A DNA stretch of 19,257 nt, from the NCBI GenBank assembly GCA_902496775.1, contig CABVCF010000037.1:1-19257 (forward strand), written 5' to 3'. The notes under the pieces are model-generated. The model saw only the letters and a program-made list of their open reading frames with translations. It was not told the DNA's origin and made no database searches. The DNA is from an uncultured Collinsella sp. (lineage in GTDB: Bacteria; Actinomycetota; Coriobacteriia; Coriobacteriales; Coriobacteriaceae). How positions within the stretch are numbered: position 1 is the stretch's first letter; every line of letters begins with the position of its first letter. The position numbers and the translations under genes were made by a program. Of this stretch, positions 9,664 through 15,979 are shown one piece after another.

Positions 9664-9680
9664 GCGGTATTCTCCTATAA

Positions 9681-9742
9681 GATGTTAATACATCAACATT
9701 TAATGCAAGCGCATTATGGACGTTCGCCGTTGATGCGTCAAC
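9681..9742. promoter_or_regulatory. Cluster of three small palindromes in the divergent control region
   Basis: Three perfect dyads lie just upstream of the hydrolase start. GATGT-TAAT-ACATC is at 9681-9694, TAATGC-AAGC-GCATTA at 9701-9716 and GTTGA-TGCG-TCAAC at 9729-9742. The first two centres are 21 bp apart, about two helical turns, and the second and third 27 bp. The outer two share CATCAAC (9691-9697) and its complement GTTGATG (9729-9735). This looks like operator sites for a dimeric regulator controlling the hydrolase gene, but no regulator gene is adjacent. Confidence 0.45.
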
Positions 9743-9776
9743 AGACAAAGAATGGGTAAACAAAGGGTCACGTATG

Positions 9777-9814
9777 GTGCAAATTTCGCACGTACCTAGA
9801 CGCTTTGATATAGT
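9777..9814 (+). promoter_or_regulatory. Candidate promoter and dyad ahead of the hemolysin III gene
   Basis: TATAGT at 9809-9814 fits a -10 box about 35 nt before ATG 9850; the -35 is weak (TTCGCA, 9785-9790). An imperfect dyad GTGC-AAATTTC-GCAC spans 9777-9791 over the -35 area and could be an operator. GGAGG at 9834-9838 is the ribosome site. Confidence 0.4.
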
Positions 9815-9849
9815 GTTGAGAACTCTTTACGTTGGAGGATGTAACCGGC

Positions 9850-10533
9850 ATGTCCGATTCGAGCGACAGTTCTAAGCCGCGACCCAAGACCGCGGCCGTT
9901 CCACACTACACGGTGGGCGAGGAGATCATGAACTCCGTCACCCATGGTGTCGGCTGCCTGCTGGGTATCGCGGGCCTGGTGCTCCTGATCGTATTCGCCG
10001 CCCTGCGCGGCGGAGGCCCGGCCCACATGGCCGCGGCGATTGTCTATGGTGTCAGCATTATCCTCGAATACCTAGCCTCCACGCTCTACCACGCGATTCA
10101 GCCCGCGCGCGCCAAGCGCGTGTTCCGCATTATTGATCACAGTTGCATCTACCTGCTCATTGCGGGCAGCTATACGCCGTTTTGCCTCATCACACTGGCA
10201 AACGACGGCGGCGCCGTGCTGTTCTTTGCCGTATGGGCCATCGCCATTATCGGCATCGCCCTCGAGTGCTTCCTACGCGAGCGTCAACCGCACTGGGTAA
10301 GCGGCCTGGTCTACCTGCTGATGGGCTGGCTCGTCGTTTTTAAGCTGCCCGAACTTGTGGCGCTGCTCAACCCCGTGGCACTTGCCCTGCTCGCCGTCGG
10401 CGGCGTGTGCTACACCGCGGGCGTGCCGTTCTATATCGCCAAAAACGTGCGCTATCTTCACAGCGTGTTTCACCTGTGGGTGCTCGCCGGCAGCATCTTC
10501 CAGTTCATGGCGGTGATTCTCTTCGTAATCTAG
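9850..10533 (+). CDS. trhA: Hemolysin III / PAQR family membrane protein
   Basis: This 227-aa integral membrane protein starts at ATG 9850, with GGAGG at 9834-9838 (spacing 11); an in-frame TTG at 9832 would overlap that ribosome site. Seven hydrophobic segments cover most of the chain after residue 33. Family landmarks are all present: E24 and NSVTHG (28-33), STLYH (77-81), IIDHSCIYLLIAGSYTP (94-110) and HSVFHLW (204-210). His81, Asp96, His204 and His208 are the residues expected to hold the metal ion and polar core in PAQR proteins. The name 'hemolysin III' is historical; members affect membrane fluidity or lipid metabolism and need not be toxins. The CNNM/CorC gene follows after 110 nt. 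Confidence 0.92.
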   Translation: MSDSSDSSKPRPKTAAVPHYTVGEEIMNSVTHGVGCLLGIAGLVLLIVFAALRGGGPAHMAAAIVYGVSIILEYLASTLYHAIQPARAKRVFRIIDHSCIYLLIAGSYTPFCLITLANDGGAVLFFAVWAIAIIGIALECFLRERQPHWVSGLVYLLMGWLVVFKLPELVALLNPVALALLAVGGVCYTAGVPFYIAKNVRYLHSVFHLWVLAGSIFQFMAVILFVI

Positions 10534-10643
10534 CGACCACGCCTGCGCGCCCGCGTCCTTGTTTGGGCGCCGGTGCAATTGCCGTATCCGCCGTCAACGT
10601 TTTAATCCGACGTCCCGAATCTTGGAGGTTCGAGAAACTCCCG

Positions 10644-12017
10644 ATGGACATAACCATCTCCCTTATCACCACCCTCGTTTTGACCCTCATCAACGGCTAC
10701 TTCTCTATGTCTGAGATGGCGCTCACCACGGCCAAGCGCGCCGTGCTGGAGCACGAGGCCGAGGAAGGCGACAAGCGCGCCGAGCGTGCCATTAAGCTGG
10801 CTGCTGACTCCGACCAGCTGCTCGCCACCATCCAGGTCGCCATCACGCTCGTGGGCTTCGCCTCGTCCGCCGTCGCCTCGACGAGTCTGTCCGACCCGCT
10901 CGCCACGTGGCTCATGAGCTTTGGCATCGCGCCGCTCTCCGCCATCGCGCGCGGCCTGGCGCCGGTCATCATCACCGTCGCGGTCGCCTTCGTCTCCATC
11001 GTGATTGGCGAGCTCGTGCCCAAGCGCATTGGCCTGGCCAACGCCGAGGGCGTGTCAAAGCAGGTCGTGGGCCCGCTTTCCGTGTTCCAGAAGATTGCTC
11101 GTCCGCTCGTGTGGCTGACCGGCGCCTGCTCCGATGGCCTGGCCCGCATCCTGCGCATCAAGAGCGCCGACGACCGCCAAAACGTCTCGGAGGAAGAGAT
11201 CAAGTACATGGTCTCGGAGCAGGACGACCTGCTCGACGAGGAAAAGCGCATGATCCACGAGATCTTCGACCTGGGCGACACCGTTGCCCGCGAGGTCATG
11301 GTGCCGCGCGTGGACACCACCATGTGCGAGGACGACGAGACGGTCGCCGACGTGCTGTCCACCATGCGCCAGACCGGCTTCAGCCGCATCCCCGTCTATC
11401 ACGAGGATCCCGACAACGTCGCCGGCATCGCGCACATCAAGGACCTGATTCAGCCCGCGCTCGACGGCAAGGGCGACCAGCCCATCGCCGGCTTTTTGCG
11501 CGACGCCACCTTTGTGCCCGACACCAAGGACATCCTGCCGCTGCTGTCCGAGATGCAGACCTCGCACGACCAGATCGTGGTGGTCGTGGACGAGTACGGC
11601 GGCACGGCCGGCATCATCACCATCGAGGACATCGTCGAGGAGATCGTCGGCGAGATCGAGGACGAGTTCGACCCCGACAACAAGTATCTCACGCGCCTTT
11701 CGCGCCGCGAGTGGCTCGTTGATGGGCGTTTTTCGTGCGATGACGCGATTGAGCTTGGTTGGCCGCTTGAGGAAAGCGATGATTATGAGACCATCGCCGG
11801 CTGGATTTTGGAGCTTTGTGACTCGGTGCCCGACATCGGAGAGGTGTTTGAGGTCGCGGGGTACAAGTTCAAGGTGCAGTCGATGCGTGGCCAGCGCATC
11901 TCGCTCATTCGCGTGATCGCTCCGGCCGAAACCGATAAGAAGGATTCCGAGTCTTCGGTAGACGAGCCGACGACGTCGGGTGCGGGTTCCGCGAATCCGC
12001 ACGACGGCGACGAGTAG
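10644..12017 (+). CDS. CNNM/CorC-family protein (DUF21 - two CBS - CorC domain)
   Basis: This is a 457-aa membrane protein. ATG 10644 is used because homology to the DUF21 domain begins there; GGAGG (10624-10628) is 15 nt away, a long spacing, and no nearer in-frame start exists. Residues 1 to about 165 form the DUF21 membrane domain, with SEMAL near residue 24 and GELVPKRIGLA near 121-131. Two CBS domains (about 215-270 and 280-340) include VMVPRVD and the DEYGGTAGIITIEDIVEEIVGEI stretch. A CorC/HlyC domain (about 355-432) precedes an acidic tail. The family includes bacterial CorC and animal CNNM proteins involved in Mg2+ efflux, so a role in magnesium or divalent cation homeostasis is the best inference. 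The next gene starts 24 nt downstream, probably on the same transcript. Confidence 0.92.
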   Translation: MDITISLITTLVLTLINGYFSMSEMALTTAKRAVLEHEAEEGDKRAERAIKLAADSDQLLATIQVAITLVGFASSAVASTSLSDPLATWLMSFGIAPLSAIARGLAPVIITVAVAFVSIVIGELVPKRIGLANAEGVSKQVVGPLSVFQKIARPLVWLTGACSDGLARILRIKSADDRQNVSEEEIKYMVSEQDDLLDEEKRMIHEIFDLGDTVAREVMVPRVDTTMCEDDETVADVLSTMRQTGFSRIPVYHEDPDNVAGIAHIKDLIQPALDGKGDQPIAGFLRDATFVPDTKDILPLLSEMQTSHDQIVVVVDEYGGTAGIITIEDIVEEIVGEIEDEFDPDNKYLTRLSRREWLVDGRFSCDDAIELGWPLEESDDYETIAGWILELCDSVPDIGEVFEVAGYKFKVQSMRGQRISLIRVIAPAETDKKDSESSVDEPTTSGAGSANPHDGDE

Positions 12018-12041
12018 GACAAGGAAGAGTAGGGGAGAGTT

Positions 12042-12875
12042 ATGGCAGGCCTGTTCAACATCCTTAAGGTCACCGTCAGCGAGGACAAGATCTGCGCGCA
12101 TGTGCTGGTGAACCCCGGCATGCCGCTCATGACCTCGGAGGATATCGAGGCCACGGCGCGCGTGTACTACCTGGTGCCGGCGATTGCCAAGCACCTGTGC
12201 CTGGGCGATTCCGGCCGCGAGTTCCAGGACTGCATGGGCCAGACCGAGCTCTGCCACTTGTTGGAGCACGTGACGGTTGAGCTCATGAACGAGACCGGTC
12301 TTGCCGGTAGCATCTCGTGCGGCCGCACGCGCGTAAGCGAGCACGACGAGCGCGTTTTTGAGGTTGAGCTTTCGTGTCCCGACGACGCACTGGCCATCGG
12401 TGCGCTGTCTTCGGCCACCTTTATGATGGACTGGGCCTATCTGCACGCCGACCAGCCTGCCCCCGATGTGGAAGGCACGGTCGCGGGCCTGCGCAACCTG
12501 GTGCTGGGCATGCGCGCAGAGGCCGAGGGCAAGGATCCTCACGAGGCCGTCGCCGCTGCGAACGGCGAAGATGCTGCCGAGGACGAGGGCGCTGACGAGG
12601 GCGATGTGCCGGTCGACGCCGAGCCCGTTGCCGATGCGACTGCCGAGTCCGTTCCCACCGAGCCCCAGGGTGTCCCCAACTTTGACGACGAGCCCCAGGT
12701 GGCGATTGATACCGAGGGTGCGGTTGCCGAGAACCACGAGGCCTCCGCTGCCGTCTTTGGCGGTGCGGCGACGGTTCCGGCAGGACCTGCGCATGAGGGC
12801 GGCCTGCCGCTCGTGGACGGCGCCGGCGAGGACCCGGGTGCCACGGTGGCCATGCCGGCTATGCCCCAGGAGTAG
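12042..12875 (+). CDS. Stand-alone protein resembling the cyanophycin synthetase N-domain
   Basis: This is a 277-aa protein; AGGGGAG at 12031-12037 supports ATG 12042. Residues about 40-155 resemble the N-terminal domain of cyanophycin synthetase (CphA). LVPAIAKHLC (44-53), HLLEHVTVELMNETGLAG (72-89), CGRTR (93-97), VFEVEL (105-110) and AIGALSSATFMMD (118-130) line up in order with the CphA pattern LPxLxEHxC, GHxVEHVALELQxLAG, GFGRTR, YNVVYE and AGRAAV. A final GLRNL (149-153) fits the LEDLRDL segment of CphA. The ATP-grasp and Mur-ligase-like domains that would synthesize polymer are absent; residues about 160-277 are an Ala/Glu/Asp-rich low-complexity tail. It therefore cannot be a cyanophycin synthetase by itself. 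It sits 24 nt after the CNNM/CorC gene, probably cotranscribed. The function is unknown. The domain match is from memory of the family pattern, not a search. Confidence 0.72.
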   Translation: MAGLFNILKVTVSEDKICAHVLVNPGMPLMTSEDIEATARVYYLVPAIAKHLCLGDSGREFQDCMGQTELCHLLEHVTVELMNETGLAGSISCGRTRVSEHDERVFEVELSCPDDALAIGALSSATFMMDWAYLHADQPAPDVEGTVAGLRNLVLGMRAEAEGKDPHEAVAAANGEDAAEDEGADEGDVPVDAEPVADATAESVPTEPQGVPNFDDEPQVAIDTEGAVAENHEASAAVFGGAATVPAGPAHEGGLPLVDGAGEDPGATVAMPAMPQE

Positions 12876-12954
12876 GCCTACGCGTTTATCACCATCACGT
12901 ACCTGCGCCTTTGCCGTACGCAGATGAGCGGAGCGGCAAGTGATGCGCTGCGGG

Positions 12955-12994
12955 TATAATGGACAGCATTCAAACGGTGGGCACCGACGTGCCC
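12955..12994 (+). promoter_or_regulatory. TATAAT promoter and 5' UTR hairpin ahead of the YtxH-like gene
   Basis: A perfect TATAAT is at 12955-12960, with no clear -35. A start near 12967 would give a leader of about 45 nt. It contains a hairpin GGGCAC-CGAC-GTGCCC (12979-12994) immediately before the ribosome site GGAGAGG (12998-13004). Upstream, TTGCCG (12911-12916) and CGGCAA (12934-12939) form another dyad that could be an operator or a weak terminator for the previous gene. Confidence 0.55.
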
Positions 12995-13011
12995 GCAGGA
13001 GAGGAATGATC

Positions 13012-13401
13012 ATGGGTAAGACTTTCAGCTTTGTCTCCGGCGCACTTTTTGGTGCCGCTGCCGGCGCTATTGTCGGCGTTGCTCTGGCCCCGCGCTCGGG
13101 CGCCGAGACCCGCGCCATGGCTGCCGATATCGCCAACGACGCCTGGGACAATATGCGCGACACCTACGAGCACAGCGCCGAGGAGGCCCGTGCTGCGGTG
13201 AATGACTTTGGCCCGATGGTCGACGCCAAGACCGACGACCTACGCGCCAAGGTCGACCTGGCTCGCGAGCGCATGGACCAGCTGCGCGAGCAGCTCAACG
13301 ACGCCATTTCGGGCGGCAACGTGACGCCTGCCGCCGACGTCGTGGTCGAGAACGCCGTCGAGGCTGATACCGAGGCTGCGGAGCCCTCGACCGAGGCATA
13401 A
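13012..13401 (+). CDS. YtxH-like membrane-anchored small protein
   Basis: This is a 129-aa protein. ATG 13012 is chosen over ATG 13006 because GGAGAGG (12998-13004) is 7 nt from the former and almost touches the latter. Residues 5-27 are a Gly/Ala-rich hydrophobic segment ending APRSGAETR, the hallmark of YtxH-like proteins. A charged helical region (about 30-98, likely coiled coil) and an acidic Ala/Glu tail follow. YtxH proteins are small envelope or stress-associated proteins of unknown mechanism. Its stop overlaps the next start by one base (TAATG at 13399-13403), so the PRC-barrel gene is translationally coupled and the products may act together. Confidence 0.85.
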   Translation: MGKTFSFVSGALFGAAAGAIVGVALAPRSGAETRAMAADIANDAWDNMRDTYEHSAEEARAAVNDFGPMVDAKTDDLRAKVDLARERMDQLREQLNDAISGGNVTPAADVVVENAVEADTEAAEPSTEA

Positions 13402-14156
13402 TGCGCGCCGGGGATTTTGTCGGCGCCAAGATCTATCGCAAGCCTACCGAGGACAAGCGCACCAAAAAGGACGGCACGCCGCGCAGCCCTAAAAAGCTCG
13501 GAAAGATTCACTTTCCGGTCTTTACCCCGGGCGGTACGCGCGTGGTCGGCTTTATGGTCCGCCAGTCCGATATCGCGGGCATGATCGAGCGTCCCGACCG
13601 ATTCGTAGCGCTCGACGCCATTGGTGTCTACGAGGGCGCCATTGCGGTCGATGACGTCAAGGACACGTACGATGCCGCCGCCGCCAAGCGCCTCGACATC
13701 AACCTGGACGATTGCATCATCTGGGTCGGTATGGACGTGCGCACGGAATCGGGCGACGTCGTGGGCTATTGCTCGGATGTTGAGTTCAAGCCACGCTCGG
13801 GCATCGTGCAGGCATTCTATGTGACCGCCGGTGCTGCTTCGAGTGTTTTGGTCGGTGACACACAGGTGCCGCCGACGATGCTGCGCGGCTACGAGAACGG
13901 CGCGATGGTCGTCTCGGACGAGGTCAAGTCGCTCGGGTATTCGGGCGGTGCGGCTGCCAAGGCCGCCGAGGCCAGCGTCGTGGTGGGCGACAAGGTCAAA
14001 AAGGGCGCCAAGGTGCTCGACGACAAGGGATCGGTTGCCGTGGACAAGGGCAGTCGCGCACTGGGCAAGCAGCTCGGCAAGACGCGCGGCATGTTCAAGG
14101 CCTTTAAGGACGAATACCAAAAGGCGAGCGGAGGCTCGTCAAAAGCTACAAAATAG
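13401..14156 (+). CDS. PRC-barrel domain protein
   Basis: This 251-aa protein begins at the ATG overlapping the YtxH-like stop. Two regions look like PRC-barrel beta units. The first is near residues 33-55 (GKIHFPV, VVGFMVRQ). The second is near 110-140 (DVRTESGDVVGY, DVEFKPRSGIVQAFYV). The C-terminal part (about 185-251) is Lys/Ala/Gly-rich and basic, suggesting contact with nucleic acid, membrane or an acidic partner; the YtxH-like neighbour has an acidic tail. PRC barrels are protein-protein or RNA-binding modules, and the MgtE-like protein in this window also starts with PRC-like units. No enzymatic motif is visible. The specific role is unknown. Confidence 0.75.
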   Translation: MRAGDFVGAKIYRKPTEDKRTKKDGTPRSPKKLGKIHFPVFTPGGTRVVGFMVRQSDIAGMIERPDRFVALDAIGVYEGAIAVDDVKDTYDAAAAKRLDINLDDCIIWVGMDVRTESGDVVGYCSDVEFKPRSGIVQAFYVTAGAASSVLVGDTQVPPTMLRGYENGAMVVSDEVKSLGYSGGAAAKAAEASVVVGDKVKKGAKVLDDKGSVAVDKGSRALGKQLGKTRGMFKAFKDEYQKASGGSSKATK

Positions 14157-14177
14157 CGACGTACCAAATGATGGGAG

Positions 14178-14207
14178 GCAAGCCGGAGACCTGTTGCTCC
14201 GGCTTGC
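14178..14207 (+). terminator. Hairpin after the PRC-barrel gene, possible weak terminator
   Basis: A perfect 11-bp inverted repeat GCAAGCCGGAG / CTCCGGCTTGC (14178-14188 and 14197-14207) has an 8-nt loop. It is followed by TGTGTTT rather than a clean T-run, so termination may be partial. The next gene starts 22 nt later. Confidence 0.55.
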
Positions 14208-14228
14208 TGTGTTTATGGGGGAGGGCAC

Positions 14229-15635
14229 ATGCGCCAAAACGGATCCAACTTAAACGGGCGTTCGGGTGCGCGTCCGACGGCGCGCCGCGACCTGGGGCAG
14301 CTGCCCAGCGGTCAGCGCAAGCGTCACCGTAAGCCCGGCGCGATGTATCTCAACCATAGCCGCGGCTTTAGCGACCGCAGCGTTCGCATCGGCAACAGCC
14401 GCACACCCCGTCGTTCGTCTCGCCTGCCCTACGCGCTTATCGCCGTGGGTTGCGCGCTCGTGCTGTTTATCGCTGCCGTCGTGGGCTACGTCAACCGCAG
14501 CGTGGACGTGGAGCTCAACGGCCAGAAGACCGCAGTGCGCGTGGGCTCTACGCTGCAGAATCTCATCGACGACCAGGAATTGACTGACACCTACGACGCA
14601 GGCGACCTGCTGGCCGTCGATGACAGCGTGCTCAAGCGCCATGGAGGCGAAAAGCTGTCGGTGAAGGTCGACGGCAAGCGCGTGAAGCAGGGCAAATGGG
14701 ATAGCCGCGAACTTGAGGGCGGCGAGAAGGTGACGGTCAAGGATGGCCGTAACACCTACGAGAAGCACGAGGTTCAGGCTACGGTTATCGAGCCCAAGCT
14801 CAAGGTCGAGGGCACGGGCGCTATCGAGTATGTGCAGACGTGGGGTGTCCAGGGCCGCTCCGAGGTGTGGGTTGGTGGGCAGTCGGGCAAGACGCAGGAC
14901 CGCGGCGAGGTCGTGCCCGCCACCGATTGCGTCGTTGCGTGCGCCAGCGTGGCGCCCAAGGGCAACGAAAAGTATGTGACGCTGACGTTTGACGAGGGTC
15001 CGAGCGGCGCCACCAAACAGATCCTGCAGGTGCTCAAGGAAAAGGGCGTCACCGCGACGTTCTTCCTTTCGGGCGATGCGGTCGAGGCCTCGCCTGCCAC
15101 GGCCAAGGCGATTGTCGATGCCGGGTGCGAGATCGGATCCAACAGCTACAGCGACGATTCGCTCAAGGGTCAGGACCGTGAGGCGGTACGCGAACAGATC
15201 ACGAAAGGCACCGATGCGATTAAGTCGGCGACCGGCGTGAAGACGATGCTACTGCGTGCTCCCTACGCTGCCTTTGACGAGCAAAACTGGATTGATGCGA
15301 TGGACCTGGTCTCCGCCGTGGTCTCGTGGAATATCGACTCGGGCGACTGGCTGCTCAACGGTACCGACGAGCAGGTCTCGACGGTGCTCGATTCGGTGAC
15401 GCCGGGCAATATCGTGCTGCTCACCGATAGAGACGAATGCGCCGAGCAGACGCTCGAGGCGCTGCCGCAGATTATCGACGGCCTCATCGCCGACGGCTAC
15501 AAGATCGTGACGCTCAGCGACCTGGTCAAGACGGACACGTCGCTGAGCAAAAAGCTCACCTCGCTGACGAAGGTCACCATGCCCAAGGACGCCGTGTTCC
15601 CCCAACCTGCCGAGGACGAAGACACCACAGAGTAA
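14229..15635 (+). CDS. Membrane-anchored NodB-fold protein with altered metal site
   Basis: This 468-aa protein starts at ATG 14229, just after GGAGGG. Residues 1-66 are very basic and cytoplasmic, 67-87 form one membrane helix, and about 92-225 form small beta-rich domains (VDVELNGQKTAVRVGSTLQ resembles DUF348/beta-grasp repeats). Residues about 245-435 are a polysaccharide deacetylase (NodB) fold. Its motifs are TFDEGP (253-258) instead of TFDDGP, EIGSNSYSDDSL (301-312) where active enzymes have EIGNHTYTHPDL, RAPY (343-346), DSGDW (370-374), and IVLLTD (395-400) where the last motif should contain LLHD. The Asp-His-His metal triad thus becomes Glu256-Asn305-Asp309, and the motif-5 histidine becomes Thr399. 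The first Asp255 and the RAPY and DSGDW motifs remain. It is likely an inactive or altered deacetylase at the cell surface, perhaps a glycan-binding or regulatory protein. Confidence 0.85.
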   Translation: MRQNGSNLNGRSGARPTARRDLGQLPSGQRKRHRKPGAMYLNHSRGFSDRSVRIGNSRTPRRSSRLPYALIAVGCALVLFIAAVVGYVNRSVDVELNGQKTAVRVGSTLQNLIDDQELTDTYDAGDLLAVDDSVLKRHGGEKLSVKVDGKRVKQGKWDSRELEGGEKVTVKDGRNTYEKHEVQATVIEPKLKVEGTGAIEYVQTWGVQGRSEVWVGGQSGKTQDRGEVVPATDCVVACASVAPKGNEKYVTLTFDEGPSGATKQILQVLKEKGVTATFFLSGDAVEASPATAKAIVDAGCEIGSNSYSDDSLKGQDREAVREQITKGTDAIKSATGVKTMLLRAPYAAFDEQNWIDAMDLVSAVVSWNIDSGDWLLNGTDEQVSTVLDSVTPGNIVLLTDRDECAEQTLEALPQIIDGLIADGYKIVTLSDLVKTDTSLSKKLTSLTKVTMPKDAVFPQPAEDEDTTE

Positions 15636-15654
15636 CCACAGAGTAGTCATTGGG

Positions 15655-15683
15655 TAGTCATTTAAGAACGTCCCCAATGGCTA
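15655..15683 (+). repeat. Fragment of the palindromic repeat, copy 3
   Basis: This 29-nt stretch matches the terminal module of copies 1 and 2, with the same 13-nt centre and arms TAGTCATT / AATGGCTA, one mismatch from symmetry. It lies 19 nt after the stop codon of the NodB-fold gene, in the same orientation as the other copies. The 28-nt block and the GGGACAGTC hairpin are absent. Confidence 0.8.
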
Positions 15684-15757
15684 TGTCACGGATACGTCAG
15701 CGTTTGGTATGCCTGCAATGTGCAGCGCATAAATTCGATGCCGCAGGGCGATGCTGA

Positions 15758-15766
15758 TGCTATAGT
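15758..15766 (+). promoter_or_regulatory. Extended -10 promoter for the MgtE-like/Nramp operon
   Basis: TGCTATAGT is an extended -10 (TGn + TATAGT at 15761-15766) without a clear -35. It lies in the loop of a dyad CCGCAG (15741-15746) / CTGCGG (15769-15774). A start near 15773 would give a leader of about 207 nt before the TTG start at 15980. Confidence 0.5.
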
Positions 15767-15772
15767 TACTGC

Positions 15773-15979
15773 GGTTAATGAGGGTCAAGAGAAAGGTTAC
15801 AGGTGAAATCCAAACCTCGACCATACAGTCGATGACCCCATGCAGGTGCTTTTTGCGCATGCACGGGGTGTGAGCGCCGAGCGGTGTACCGCCCGCGCAT
15901 GCGTATACATATCTAAAAGTCCACGGATTGCGTGTCGGCATGGTCGCGCGGTCCGCAGGAATAATGATGGGGAGCACCA
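15773..15979 (+). ncRNA. Candidate structured cis-regulatory leader upstream of the MgtE-like gene
   Basis: The leader contains consecutive potential hairpins. AGGTT/AACCT pairs 15794-15798 with 15813-15817. TCGAC/GTCGA pairs 15817-15821 with 15828-15832. A 15-position stem pairs 15835-15849 with 15855-15869, with two mismatches, one G-T pair and a TTTTT loop. GCGC and GCGG arms (15874-15898) enclose a TGTA loop. A possible 10-codon uORF, GTG 15803 to TGA 15835 (MKSKPRPYSR, GTG read as Met), overlaps the first hairpins and has AAAGG six nt upstream. Long structured leaders are common before Mg2+ transporter genes. I do not recognise the M-box consensus here, so the class is unassigned. Confidence 0.4.

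Noticed and set aside
9850..10533. Hemolysin toxin
   Set aside because: The hemolysin III name is inherited from an early assay. The sequence is a PAQR-type seven-helix membrane protein, and nothing here indicates a toxin.
12042..12875. Functional cyanophycin synthetase
   Set aside because: Only the N-terminal domain is present; there is no ATP-grasp or Mur-ligase-like domain in this gene or in the adjacent ones.
15773..15979. M-box (ykoK) Mg2+ riboswitch
   Set aside because: The position before an MgtE-like gene is right, but the conserved M-box blocks (for example GUUAGGUGAGGCUCCU and the GCUGCCC region) are not seen. It is kept only as an unclassified leader.
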